Shown here: positions 27,112-36,627 of the stretch, piece by piece
How the letters are laid out: each line of letters starts with the position of its first letter
How positions within the stretch are numbered: the first letter of the stretch is position 1
Source: Aureococcus anophagefferens
Taxonomy: Eukaryota; Sar; Pelagophyceae; Pelagomonadales; Pelagomonadaceae
Assembly (NCBI RefSeq): GCF_000186865.1
Contig: NW_008705561.1
Location: forward strand, 124,001 to 188,000
Reading direction: 5' to 3'
DNA: 64,000 nt
Notes under the pieces: generated by a model
The model's input: the letters and a program-made list of their open reading frames with translations, nothing else
What the model was told of the DNA's origin: nothing
Database searches by the model: none
Position numbers and translations under genes: made by a program

Positions 27112-27646
27112 CTAGCCGCGGACGAGGGAGGCGCGCTCCTCGGCGGACTTGGACGGCTTGCCGAAGAAGCAGCAGCAGATGCTCTCGCTCGGGCGGCGCG
27201 CCTTGTCCATGGACACGATCTTGTCGAGCTCGGCCTTGCGCGCCTTGTTGAGGCCGGCGACCCACTCCTGGGCGAGCTCGCGGCTGTCGGCGCGCATCAT
27301 GTAGCCCGGGTGCTCGTTGTCCGCCGACTCGGGGACGATGAGGAAGAGGCCGTCGAAGTCGCCGCCGTCGACGACTTTGATCTCGCGCGTCTTCCGGAGG
27401 TCCAGCATGTTCATGACCCGCGCCGACGGCGTGTCCGTGGGGCACGCCTGGTACGAGTACCTGGGGGGGGCGGTCGCGTGAGACGGGGGGCGGGGCGCGG
27501 TTCCCCCCGGCGGTCGCCGTCCGTACGGAAACTCGGCGCGAATCTCGGGACGCCGCCGCGCGCAGGACGTGCCTATTCACCTCGAGCCAGCGGCGCACCC
27601 ATTTGTCGCTGTTCTTGACTTTCCGGCGGACCCACCCCGCGACCAT
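27112..27646 (-). CDS. Small PH-domain protein, two exons
   Basis: A pleckstrin-homology protein of about 147 residues, expected to bind phosphoinositides or proteins at membranes. Exon 1 is 27646-27552 (MVAGWVRRKVKNSDKWVRRWLEVNRHVL), exon 2 is 27460-27112 (YSYQACPTDTPSARVMNMLDLRKTREIKVV, then FDGLFLIVP, and the C-terminal helix ADSRELAQEWVAGLNKA with its Trp). The intron is about 91 bp and ends in CCCCCCCCAG; the donor is not certain, because a GTGAAT nearer the first exon is also possible. After the PH domain a CCCFFG cluster could be palmitoylated. An upstream exon is possible, since AG precedes the ATG. Confidence 0.65.
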
Positions 27647-28769
27647 CCTGCCACTTGGAGTTGAGATGCGGAGATCCAAACGAGATCTTTTCGCACCTGT
27701 CGCCGACGACCGCGAATGCCACGGACGGGAACGAGTGGGCGGCCGAGGCGCCGAGGGAGATGTTACGGTGGATCGTAGAGTACCACCGGCGCACACCGCG
27801 ACCGAGGGGCGCGATGCGTGGGCGTGGAACGGCGTAGATGGCCGATCGGCGAGGAGCCTCTATTTGAGCTGGGGCACCGAGCACTTGTGGCGATGTTGGA
27901 CTAGTTATTGAAGGGGGTGCGCACCGAAGACCCCGCCCGGAGGCTCAGACGGAGGCGTAGCCGGGGGGTTGGCGTTCCCACACCGGCCCCTTCCTCCGAC
28001 CCAAAGATCGCGCGTGCACTCGGATCGGAGGTGTGGCGGCGGTACACTCGCGCCAAGCCTGGTACCGACCGCCACGCCGAGAGCACGCCGGGATTGGCGC
28101 AAGGCAGTAGCATCCTGAGTCGCCTCATTCAGACGACACTCAACGGACTCTCCGTGGACCGGGGGAGATTGAGAACGAAGGCACTCGCACGCAACGAGCA
28201 GGACGTCCGGCTCGACTAGGCCGATTCAACCCCGGGGACCACGAATGGAGGCCGAGGGCACCGCCGAAGAGGACACCCGTAGTCAGCGGGACCGAAGAGA
28301 GCAAAGACGCCGACGTCGACGGAACCGCACAGAGCGCCACGCTACGAGGAGACGCTGCAGAATGCAGAGAAACGAATGGACACGGGCACATCGAAGCCCG
28401 CACACCGAAGCCACCGAGGGCGCCGACCCCACCAGCCCCCTCCGAGACTCACGTCGAAGGCATCCGAACGAAGCGAGCGCGCGCGGCAGCCCCCCGGGCC
28501 CGTGGGCGACGTCGCGCCGATGGCCAAGCCCTGCAAGTCCTCGCGCTCGGCGCCCCGCCGCCCAATCGACGCGCGCAGCGGAGTGCTCCGCCCCGGGCGC
28601 CCATCGGAGCCGACGCGGCGGGCCCCACCACCGGCCGCTGCGCGAAACCACCTCTGCGCACCCCGGAGAGCCGCCCCATAAGCTTCGGCGTTATCATTGT
28701 CATGTTGCCTTTGGCATGATGTTGCGGGCAACGACGGGCCGCGATGAGAATCTGCGATGAGATGATGCG
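27647..28769. other. 1.1-kb orphan segment with no convincing gene
   Basis: Several short open frames exist on both strands, but none shows the strong third-position GC bias of neighbouring genes or any domain. Translations are Arg-, Ser- and Pro-rich. One end (27895-27922) shares an exact 22-bp match, inverted, with 50436-50464. A decayed mobile element or a non-coding RNA locus is possible. Confidence 0.5.
27895..27922. repeat. Dispersed short repeat, copy 1 (inverted)
   Basis: GGACTAGTTATTGAAGGGG plus flanks; its reverse complement recurs exactly over 22 bp at 50443-50464, with GCGCA-like sequence continuing on one side. Confidence 0.75.
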
Positions 28770-28871
28770 ATGAGGCTGCCCGTCGCGGTGGCGCTCCTCC
28801 TCGCAGCCTGCCGCGCAGCGATGAGGCTGCCCGTCGCGGCAGCGCTCCTCGTCGCAGCCTCCCGCGCAGGC
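28770..28871 (+). repeat. 51-bp tandem duplication covering start codon and signal peptide
   Basis: Units 28770-28820 and 28821-28871 differ at only a few positions and keep the frame, giving two start codons and two signal peptides in series. Confidence 0.9.
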
Positions 28872-30179
28872 GATGATGTCGCAACCCTCGTCGTGCATCC
28901 CATGCACGGCCTGAGCAACCGCGTGCTGGGCATCGTGTCGACCATGCAGCTCGGCGCCCTGCTCGACGCCAAAGTCCTCGTCGACTGGCGCATGGACGAC
29001 AGCAAGTTCATCGGCGCGTCCATGCGCGAGCTCTTCAACATGAGCGAGCTGCCGGCCTTCGCCGGGCCCTTCCGGCGCCAGCGGCTCAACCGGCCGCGGA
29101 GCGACTGGGACGGCGCGTGCGCCGGCTACTACCGGCAGCGGCGGTCGGGCTGGCACACGGCCGGCGGCGGCGGCGGCTTCGCCGGGCCGGACCCCGCGGC
29201 GGCGTTCCTCGACTACATGGCGACGCGGGCGCCGCCCTGCAACGACACGGCGCTCGCCGAGGCGGGCCGCGCGGGCAAGCGGCGGCGCGCGCCGGTCGTC
29301 GCGCGCGACGGCTGCGGCGCGCACTTCGACGCGGAGGCCGCCGTCGGCACGTGCGCGCGCGCGGGCGCGACGGACCGGATTTTGGGTTTGTCGCTCTGGT
29401 CGAGCGTCGTGCCGCTCAACGGGTCGTGCGCGTACGCGTTCCTGCCCGCGACGCGCGAGACGCTCGGCCTCGTCCGGTGGCTGCCGCCGTCGACGCTCGG
29501 CGTCCACGTGCGCCGGGGCAACCTCGACGCCGCCTGGGCGCGGGCGACGGACGCCGAGTGGTTCGACGCCGTCGACGCGGCGCTGGCGAAGCGGGGGCTG
29601 GAGCACGTGTTTCTCGCGTCCGACGACGGCCGGCTCCACGAGACGTTCGCGGCGCGCTACGGCGACACCCTCCTGCCCCGCTTCGAGGACTTACCCTCCT
29701 CGAAGCGCGTCGCCGTCGCCGGGGCCCGCGGCGTGCCGCGGGGCGACGACGGCCACCGGCGGGGCCATTTGTGGAGCCGCGACGGCAACGTCGTCTCGCT
29801 CGCGGAGCAGCTGAGCCTCGGGTCCGCCGACGCCGTGCTCGGCACCTGGGGCAGCACCTTCTCGAGCGTCGCCGCGGCCTGGTTCGACCGGCCCGTCGAC
29901 TACGTGCCGGCGCCGCGCGACGCGGCCTGCGTCGCGTCCGAGGCCGAGGCCGCGGCGTGCCCGTGGCGCGGCAAGGCCCACTACCCGACGGCCGAATCAT
30001 CCTGGCGCTTCGGCGCCAAGTGCCCCGAGCTCAACGCCGCCGTCGAGCGGCGGCGGCGCGGCGAACCCGCGCGGCTCGACGTCGCCGCCGCGCGGCGCCG
30101 CGCGGGGCTCCCCGCGGGCGCGGGCGCCGACGCGCCGCGGCGCCGACCGCGCCGCAAGCGGCGGCCCTGGCTCGGCTAG
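28770..30179 (+). CDS. Fucosyltransferase-like GT-B glycosyltransferase
   Basis: A 469-residue secretory protein resembling NodZ/O-fucosyltransferase-fold enzymes, which transfer fucose from GDP-fucose. Visible blocks are GLSNRVLGIVSTMQLGALLDAKVLVDW (donor-domain start), STLGVHVRRGNLD (the HxRRxD-like motif), VFLASDDGRLHETFA, and the late AVLGTWGSTFSSVAAAWF. The N-terminus is a signal peptide present twice: MRLPVAVALLLAACRAA is followed at once by MRLPVAAALLVAASRA. The C-terminus is a basic RRRPRRKRRPWLG tail. Donor and acceptor are inferred from the fold only. Confidence 0.72.
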   Translation: MRLPVAVALLLAACRAAMRLPVAAALLVAASRAGDDVATLVVHPMHGLSNRVLGIVSTMQLGALLDAKVLVDWRMDDSKFIGASMRELFNMSELPAFAGPFRRQRLNRPRSDWDGACAGYYRQRRSGWHTAGGGGGFAGPDPAAAFLDYMATRAPPCNDTALAEAGRAGKRRRAPVVARDGCGAHFDAEAAVGTCARAGATDRILGLSLWSSVVPLNGSCAYAFLPATRETLGLVRWLPPSTLGVHVRRGNLDAAWARATDAEWFDAVDAALAKRGLEHVFLASDDGRLHETFAARYGDTLLPRFEDLPSSKRVAVAGARGVPRGDDGHRRGHLWSRDGNVVSLAEQLSLGSADAVLGTWGSTFSSVAAAWFDRPVDYVPAPRDAACVASEAEAAACPWRGKAHYPTAESSWRFGAKCPELNAAVERRRRGEPARLDVAAARRRAGLPAGAGADAPRRRPRRKRRPWLG

Positions 30180-30189
30180 GCCCTTGTTT

Positions 30190-31315
30190 TTAGACGGCCG
30201 CGTTAATCGACGACAGCTGGCTGTCGTAGGGCAGGGACCCGTCGCAGGCGAAGGCCTCGACGCAGCGCCGCTGCGTGAAGCCCGCGAGCTCGCGGAGCGT
30301 GAGCGCGGCGAACATCTTGGCCGTGTGGACGCTGCCGTGCTTGGATTTGACGACCTCGTTCGCCGCGACGGGCGACACGTAGGCCGCCTCGCAGCCGAGC
30401 GTGTAGAGCAGCGCCTTCCGCGCGAGCGCGGCCGCGAGGAAGTTGTTCTTGCAGCCTCCGAGCACGCAGGCGTAGAGCGGGCCGCCCGGGAGCGTCTTCC
30501 GCCGCGCGGACGCGAGGCCCGAGAAACTGACCATGATGCCGCCCATGAAGTCCTTCAAGACCCGCGGCTCGTCGCGGTCGTCGTCGAAGCCCGAGACGAC
30601 GCTCAGCGGGCTCGCGGCCGTCAACAGGCGACAGGCCTCGGCGTCCGCCTTCAACGCCTTGTAGAACTCCGACAACTTCCCCTTGACGGAGAAGGCGACA
30701 AACGCCGTGGGGACGCAGTCGTCCAATCGCAAATCCGGCAGCCAGGGCGCGTCGTCGCCTACGAAGCGCGTCGGTGACGATCTTCCGGTCACATCTCTCG
30801 AAACGTGTCACGGGACGCCGGTCGTCGCTCAAAGGCGGCGCCTGCTTCAAATTCGCGGACTCGTACTGGAGCGAGCAGTTCGGGTTCTCTCGCCTCATGG
30901 TCTCCGCGTAGTGAGTCGCGGCGCCGTTGAGCAGCTTCTGTTTCGTGACGTCTTCCAGCTTGCGGAGCGTGCCGGCGTTCGCGCTGCCGACGTAGGCGAC
31001 GTGTATTTCTTTCGCGTCGAAGGCGTCCATGCGCCGCCGCACGTGACGGAGGCAGCCTCCCACGTCGCCGCCCGACTCGAGCCAGGAAACGCGGAGCATC
31101 TCGACGGTCAGATTGAAGATCGGCGCCTCCGCCGGGGGCTTCTCGGGTCCCGCTTTCTCGGGCCCCGCCGCCGCCGCCGCCGCGGCTTTGCAGGATTTTT
31201 TGTGCGTGCACCAGTCCTTCTTCTGACAGTCGACGGAACAATAACTCACACTCTTGCAGCGCGAGCAGCGGCTCTTCCACGCGCCCTCGGCGCCGCAGCC
31301 CGCGCAGAGCACCAT
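30190..31315 (-). CDS. MYND zinc-finger protein, two exons
   Basis: Exon 1 is 31315-30817 and exon 2 is 30758-30190, around a 58-bp GT-AG intron (GTCCCGTGAC to CTTCGTAG); the protein has about 355 residues. Residues 3-45 form a MYND finger: CAGCGAEGAWKSRCSRCKSVSYCSVDCQKKDW, then HKKSC. An Ala-Pro linker follows, then a conserved-looking region (RKLEDVTKQKLLNGAATHYAETM, then CVLGGCKNNFLAAALARKALLYTLGCEAAYVSP) that I cannot assign. MYND fingers usually bind proline-rich partners. It lies in tandem behind the large receptor-like gene, 114 bp from its stop. The function is unknown. Confidence 0.72.
30759..30816 (-). other. 58-bp spliceosomal intron of the MYND gene
   Basis: Donor GTCCCG, acceptor CTTCGTAG; phase 1 on both sides. 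Without it the MYND part and the C-terminal domain are in different frames. Confidence 0.6.
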
Positions 31316-31429
31316 GAGGACGCGACGATCGACGCGTTCGCGGCTCGGCGCGTTGCGGCGGACGGCGTCGCGGGCGGCGCCACACTGTGGGGGCAGCTCA
31401 ACAGAGGACACATTGAACAACAAGTTGAA

Positions 31430-34400
31430 TTAGACGACGTCCCCGGCCGCGGACATGCGGATCTTGTGCTTCTGGGCGAGGACGCGCTCCCGGTCGTTGC
31501 CGACGCTGCTCCGCCGGCTTCCTTCTTTCGACGACTTGCGGCGTAGGGACTCGTACTCGCCGCGGAGGATCCGGATGGCCTCGCGGACGCGGTCGGCCTG
31601 GGCCTCCGTGAGCGGGGGCTCGAGCGCGGCGACGAAGTCGAGGAGCTCCTTCGGGAGGCTCCGCGCGCGGGGGCTCGAGCCGTCCTCGCGGATCTTCGAG
31701 TTCCGCTCGGCCAATTTCAGCACGATCCCGATCTCCTTGCGCTGCTCGTCGACGTCCAAATGCGCCAATTGGTGCATCGGCGACTCGCGGACGGACTTGC
31801 GCTGCATGGGGTCGACGTGCGCGTAATGGTCCTCGAGCTCGATGCCGTCCGGGTCCGGCTTCGGCGGGCCGCTCGGGGACGTCGTCCGCCGGCCGAGGTT
31901 CAGCGACGACTTGAGCTCCATGAGCGACATGCGGACGGATTCGCGCGCCTTGCGCGCGGCGTCGAAGAGGCTCTTCTTCGCGCCCTCCATGCCGAGGTTG
32001 CTGCGCAGCACGAGCACGGCGGAGACGATGCCGACGACGAGCTCGACCGCGTGGACGCCCACCGCGAAGCAGAGGAACGCGTCGCGCGGCGTCGGGCTCT
32101 TCAGCGACGCGAAGAGCGCCGCGAGCGCGCCGCAGACCATGGTGCCGACGCCGCAGACCACGAGGAGCACGCGCACGCGCCGCTGGAGCTGCAGGACCTT
32201 GTCGCACTTATTTTTCGCCGCGAGCGCGTCGAGGCGGGTCACGAGCCGGAGGCCGAAGACGACGTAGGCGACGCCCTCGACGGACGCCGCGGCGGCGTAC
32301 ACCATCAGAGCCGTCCGCGCCGTCGCTCCGGCGCTCAGCCGGCGCACGGGCGCGCCGAAGACGAGGCCCGCGAGCGCCGCGCAGTTCAGGACGAGGAAGC
32401 CGACGTTGAAGGCGACGAACGCCGAGAGCGCGCGGCCCTTGAGGTTGACCGCGCGGCTCGGCTTGGAGCCCTTCGTCTGGGGCAGCTGCCACCAGTAGAG
32501 GCAGACGGCGCTCAACGCGCCTAGATACACGGGCGTGCCCGCGTCGTGGAGCGTGATCAGAGACGAGTCGAGCTCGCGGCAGACCGTGTTCTCGCGGGGC
32601 CCCACGGCGACGGCGCCGTAGTAGGCGCCCCGCATCAACCCCAGGCACACGAACGCAACGGCGACGCGGCCGTTGACCGTGTCGATGGACTTGGCGGCGC
32701 TGCGCCAGCCCATGTGCCGGTGGTCGCGCCGGTATTCGAGCACGGGCCCGACGACGCGGCGGAAGCCCCAGGCGAAGACCGTGCCCCAGGCCGTCGCGGC
32801 GGCGACGACGAAGGCGCGGTAGGCCGCCGACGCGTAGAGCGCCGCGCCCGGCTTGCGCCTCAGGGCCGCGCAGGACGACTCGCCGTGCGCGAGCGCGGCG
32901 ACGGCGAACGACGACAGGTGCGTCGACGCGCAGCCCTTCTCGACGGGCGTCAGCCCCCGCGTGGACCAGGCGTCGCCGTCCCAGAACACGCAGGTCCCCG
33001 CGCCCGGGAGCTCGAGCTTGACGGGGTGCTCGAGGTCCGCGACGGCGACGACGGAGCCCGTGCCGTCGTCGACGACCTCGACCTCGAGCTCCGGCCCGGC
33101 GAGGTTGCCCGTCGCGGCCCGCGGCGACGCGCGCCAGACCGTGGCGCGCACCTGCTTGACGTGGCCCGGCCCGCCGAGGGCCTCGAAGGGCACGGCCGCG
33201 GACGCGTTCTCGCGCGCGAAGAGCAGGAGCGTGGGCTTCCCGGCGGTGTCCAGATCGTCGACGTCGACGAGGGCGACGCGCGCGACGACGGCGGACGCTT
33301 CGAGCTCGGTCGACGTCTCGCCGGGCGCGAGCGTCGCCGCCGTCTGGTCCAGGAGCTCGTCCTCGAGCGCGTAGACCTCCGCGGCCGCGCCGTCGTCGCC
33401 GTCGCCCGCGGCCGCGACGACGACGGCGGAGAGGCCCTCGAGCACGCTCGTCGCCGTCTCGGCGCTCAGCGCCCCGGACGCCGCCGTCGCCTCGAGCACG
33501 GCCGCCTCGACGCGCAGCGTCTCGTCGCGCGTCGACGCCGAGAGCGACTGGCCGGCCACGAGCGCCTCCGCGTCCGCGGCGGCCGCGCCCGCGGCCTCGA
33601 GGCAGGAGCTCGCGTTGCCGCCCGCGCAGGTGTGTTCCAGCGACGCCGCCGTGTCGTTGAGCAGGGCGACGAGCTCCTCGTCGCTCAGCGTCGGCGCGGC
33701 GCTCGGCGCGGGCGCGGGCGCCGCCGACGGCGCCGCGACCGTCGGCGACCCGGCCGCGAACGGCGCGAGCGTGGGCCCGGGCGTCGGCGCCGGCGTCGGC
33801 GCGGGCGTGGGCGCGGGCGTCGTCGGCGCGGGGCTCGGCGGGAGCGACGGCGCGGCCGTCGGCACGGACGTCGGCGCGGCCGTCGGCGCGGCCGTCGGCG
33901 CGGCCGTCGCCGCGAAGCAGAGCTCGAAGTTGCCCGGGCACGCGCCGACAGTGTTGGGCGCCCGGCAGGTGCTCCCGAAGGCCGACACGCAGAGGGCGCC
34001 GTCCTGGGGCGCGGCGCCGCTGACGTAGGCCGTGCAGTTGCAGAACGCGCCGAGCGTCTCCGGCGACGGCGCGCGCGTCGGCGAAAGCGACGACGATGGC
34101 GACGACGAGATCGACGGCTTCGGCATCGGGGCCGGCGTCGGCAGCGCCGTCGGCGTCGCCGACGCCGACGGGTCGCAGGAGTCGCAGGCGCCGTCGCCGC
34201 AGCAGCTCGCGACGTAGCGGTCGCAGACGGCGCTGCCTAGAGGGAAGTCGCCGGGGTAGTAGCAGCCCTCGCAGCCGCCCGCGAAGGACCCCTCGGCGTC
34301 GTTGTTGCAGAACTCGCCCGCGCCGCAGTCGGCGTTTGCGTTGCAGAGGATCCACAGCGTCGGGTTCGGCACGTCGACCGACGGCTCGGGCGTCGGCGAC

Positions 34401-36382
34401 GGCGTGGGCTCGGGCGAGGGCTTGGGCGTCGTCGGGTGGTGCGTCGGGTGGCGCGTCGGGAGGCGCGTCGGGAGGCGGGTCGGGGGCCAGGTCGGGTGGA
34501 GGCTCGGCGCCGGCGCCGATTCGCACTCGTTCGCGTAGGATTCGACGACCGAGTTGTCGTAGAGCGCGGCCAAAACGTCGACGTCGGCGTCGCCGTCGAG
34601 GTCCACGGGCGTCGCGGCGCCGACTTCGCCCGCGCCGGACCGGAGCGTCGTGCCGGACCCCCAGTCCTGGTCCGCGAGGACCGTCGCCGTGTCCGTCTCG
34701 TAGACGCGGACGAGGCCGCCGACAAAGGCCGCGGCGACGACGTCGAGCGTGCCGTCGCCGTCAAAGTCCGCGACGTCGACGTCGACGGCCATGTCCATGT
34801 CGCGGTCGACGACCTGGGCCGCGCCGACGGAGGCCGTCGTCGCGCCCCGGAAGTACTTGACGCTGTTGTCGCCGGAGCTCGCGACGACCAAATCCGTGAG
34901 GCCGTCGCCGTCGATGTCCGCGGGCACCGCGCGGTAGACGCTGGACACGGCCGACGTGAGCGAAACGCCCGCGTAGCCGGCGCCGTTTCGGCCGTAGAGG
35001 GCCACGACGCCCGCCTCGCCGGAGACGACGTCGACGTCGCCGTCGCCGTTGAAATCAAAACCGCAGACGCTCCGCGGCGACGACGCCGACGTGCTGATGT
35101 CGAACTGGACGAAGGACTCGGCGCCGTCGTTGACCCAGAGCGCGAGGCTCGCGTCGCCGGTGACGTCCGCGTGGAGCGCGTCGACGTCGCCGTCGCCGTC
35201 GACGTCGATCGCGGAGACGTCGTAGACGTAGCCCCCGGCGCCGAAGATCTGGTGCGCGTACCAGTCGATGCCCGAGCCGTCGGGCCTCTGCTCGTACCAG
35301 GTCACGTCGTTGTCGTTGTAGCTCGCCGAGAGCGCGTCGACGTCCGCGTCGCCGTCGACGTCGATCGCGAAGACGCTCTGCGCGCCGTCGACGCTGTCGG
35401 AGACGACGGACGCGCGGAACCCGCTCCCGGCGTTGTTCGCCTCGTACCAGACCACGGACGACGACGCGTACTCCGCCGTCAGCAGGTCGACGTCGCCGTC
35501 GCCGTCGACGTCGAGCGCGACGACGTCGCGCGGGCCCGCGGCGGCCGTCTCGACGACGGGCGCCGCAAAGGCGACGGGGCTGCAGATGTCCGCCGACGGC
35601 CTCGCCGTCGGCGAGAAGCTTGCCGTCGGCGACGGCGTGAGGCCCAGGGTCAGCGCCGTGTAGAGCTGGGCCACGGACGAGGACGTGAGCGACTCGTTGA
35701 AGACGTAGAACTCGTCGAGCGCCCCGTGGAACTCGTGCGTGCCCGTGTCGCGGTTGCCCATGCGCAGCGCCGTGGACGTGCCCGTGTCGAGGACCTTCGT
35801 CGCCGATTCCAGGAGGTTCCCGTCGACGAAGAGCTTCCAGATGCCGGCGCCGCCCGCGTACGTGAGGCAGTAGTGGTGCCACTTGCCGTCCGCGACCGTC
35901 GGCGCGTCCACGGCGACGTCGCCGCCGTCGTAGAACTGGACGCTCACGTAGGCGGGGGCGCCGGCGTTCTCCGTGCGCAATCCGAACTCGCGATCCGTCT
36001 CCGCCGCGCCGTAGTAGAACATGACGCCGTCGTCGAACTGGTCGATGTCCGCGAACAAGCAGAAGGATCGGTCCGCGGACCCGCCGAGCGCCGCCGTCAC
36101 GGCCGCGGGGAAGACGATGTCGTCGTCGATGACGCCGCCGTCGTCGTCCCAGTTGCCGCCGAAGCTCATGGCGTAGTCGCCCCGCTCCGTGAAGACGGGC
36201 ACGTAGTTGGCGGCGGTCCCGTGCCACTCGTTGGGACCCGTGTCCGCGGCCGTCTGGTCGTCGAAGGTGTAGGCGGCGATCATCGACCTGGTTATCTGGT
36301 CGCCACGGGTCGACGCGACGCCGAGCGCCACCAGGAAGGACCTGCGGCCCATTTGGCTGGGCAGGAAGGACTTGCGGCCCAT
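31430..36382 (-). CDS. Adhesion-receptor-like protein: LamG, VCBS repeats, GPS-like, 7TM
   Basis: A 1650-residue intronless gene. In order: a LamG/concanavalin-like domain (about 30-235: MIAAYTFDDQTAADTG, WHHYCLTYAGG, LDEFYVFN); seven VCBS/FG-GAP calcium repeats (about 265-625) with motifs such as DVDGDGDVDLL; a Pro-Thr linker; a cysteine-rich segment (about 675-745); long PTAAPTAAPTS linkers, likely O-glycosylated; a domain ending at about 1128 in CVFWDGDAWSTRG...HLSSFAVAAL, which resembles a GAIN/GPS site; then seven hydrophobic helices from about 1186 to 1460; and a 190-residue charged cytosolic tail. This order is that of adhesion GPCRs. The GPS lacks the usual cysteine pattern, so self-cleavage is doubtful. 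The second ATG at 36352 may be the real start. Confidence 0.8.
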   Translation of the reverse strand: MGRKSFLPSQMGRRSFLVALGVASTRGDQITRSMIAAYTFDDQTAADTGPNEWHGTAANYVPVFTERGDYAMSFGGNWDDDGGVIDDDIVFPAAVTAALGGSADRSFCLFADIDQFDDGVMFYYGAAETDREFGLRTENAGAPAYVSVQFYDGGDVAVDAPTVADGKWHHYCLTYAGGAGIWKLFVDGNLLESATKVLDTGTSTALRMGNRDTGTHEFHGALDEFYVFNESLTSSSVAQLYTALTLGLTPSPTASFSPTARPSADICSPVAFAAPVVETAAAGPRDVVALDVDGDGDVDLLTAEYASSSVVWYEANNAGSGFRASVVSDSVDGAQSVFAIDVDGDADVDALSASYNDNDVTWYEQRPDGSGIDWYAHQIFGAGGYVYDVSAIDVDGDGDVDALHADVTGDASLALWVNDGAESFVQFDISTSASSPRSVCGFDFNGDGDVDVVSGEAGVVALYGRNGAGYAGVSLTSAVSSVYRAVPADIDGDGLTDLVVASSGDNSVKYFRGATTASVGAAQVVDRDMDMAVDVDVADFDGDGTLDVVAAAFVGGLVRVYETDTATVLADQDWGSGTTLRSGAGEVGAATPVDLDGDADVDVLAALYDNSVVESYANECESAPAPSLHPTWPPTRLPTRLPTRHPTHHPTTPKPSPEPTPSPTPEPSVDVPNPTLWILCNANADCGAGEFCNNDAEGSFAGGCEGCYYPGDFPLGSAVCDRYVASCCGDGACDSCDPSASATPTALPTPAPMPKPSISSSPSSSLSPTRAPSPETLGAFCNCTAYVSGAAPQDGALCVSAFGSTCRAPNTVGACPGNFELCFAATAAPTAAPTAAPTSVPTAAPSLPPSPAPTTPAPTPAPTPAPTPGPTLAPFAAGSPTVAAPSAAPAPAPSAAPTLSDEELVALLNDTAASLEHTCAGGNASSCLEAAGAAAADAEALVAGQSLSASTRDETLRVEAAVLEATAASGALSAETATSVLEGLSAVVVAAAGDGDDGAAAEVYALEDELLDQTAATLAPGETSTELEASAVVARVALVDVDDLDTAGKPTLLLFARENASAAVPFEALGGPGHVKQVRATVWRASPRAATGNLAGPELEVEVVDDGTGSVVAVADLEHPVKLELPGAGTCVFWDGDAWSTRGLTPVEKGCASTHLSSFAVAALAHGESSCAALRRKPGAALYASAAYRAFVVAAATAWGTVFAWGFRRVVGPVLEYRRDHRHMGWRSAAKSIDTVNGRVAVAFVCLGLMRGAYYGAVAVGPRENTVCRELDSSLITLHDAGTPVYLGALSAVCLYWWQLPQTKGSKPSRAVNLKGRALSAFVAFNVGFLVLNCAALAGLVFGAPVRRLSAGATARTALMVYAAAASVEGVAYVVFGLRLVTRLDALAAKNKCDKVLQLQRRVRVLLVVCGVGTMVCGALAALFASLKSPTPRDAFLCFAVGVHAVELVVGIVSAVLVLRSNLGMEGAKKSLFDAARKARESVRMSLMELKSSLNLGRRTTSPSGPPKPDPDGIELEDHYAHVDPMQRKSVRESPMHQLAHLDVDEQRKEIGIVLKLAERNSKIREDGSSPRARSLPKELLDFVAALEPPLTEAQADRVREAIRILRGEYESLRRKSSKEGSRRSSVGNDRERVLAQKHKIRMSAAGDVV

Positions 36383-36383
36383 T
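36329..36383 (-). repeat. 30-bp tandem duplication covering the start codon
   Basis: The sequence around the ATG (CAGGAAGGACYTGCGGCCCAT on the plus strand) is present twice, 30 bp apart, so the protein begins MGRKSFLPSQ followed by MGRRSFLVAL. Confidence 0.85.
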
Positions 36384-36627
36384 GGTGGGCTGCCCCGTTC
36401 TTCAACTTGGCTATTTGAGGAGTTGTTGACGCGCGACCTTGAACTTGGTTCCGCTTTCCAAGCTTTCCTGGCGCAACTCGGCGCTGGGCAGGCGCGGCAG
36501 CCCGCATAGCAGCAGCCTCATCCGCGTCTCGCTTGCATCAGCGCAGCAGTAGGGCAGCCTCGCCTTCCTCTCTTGCATCCGACAGCAATAAAGCAGCATC
36601 GCGCAGCGGCAGCCTTTGATAAAAACC

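Noticed and set aside
28218..28240. tRNA B-box-like GATTCAACCCC
   Set aside because: No matching A box or cloverleaf pairing in the neighbourhood.
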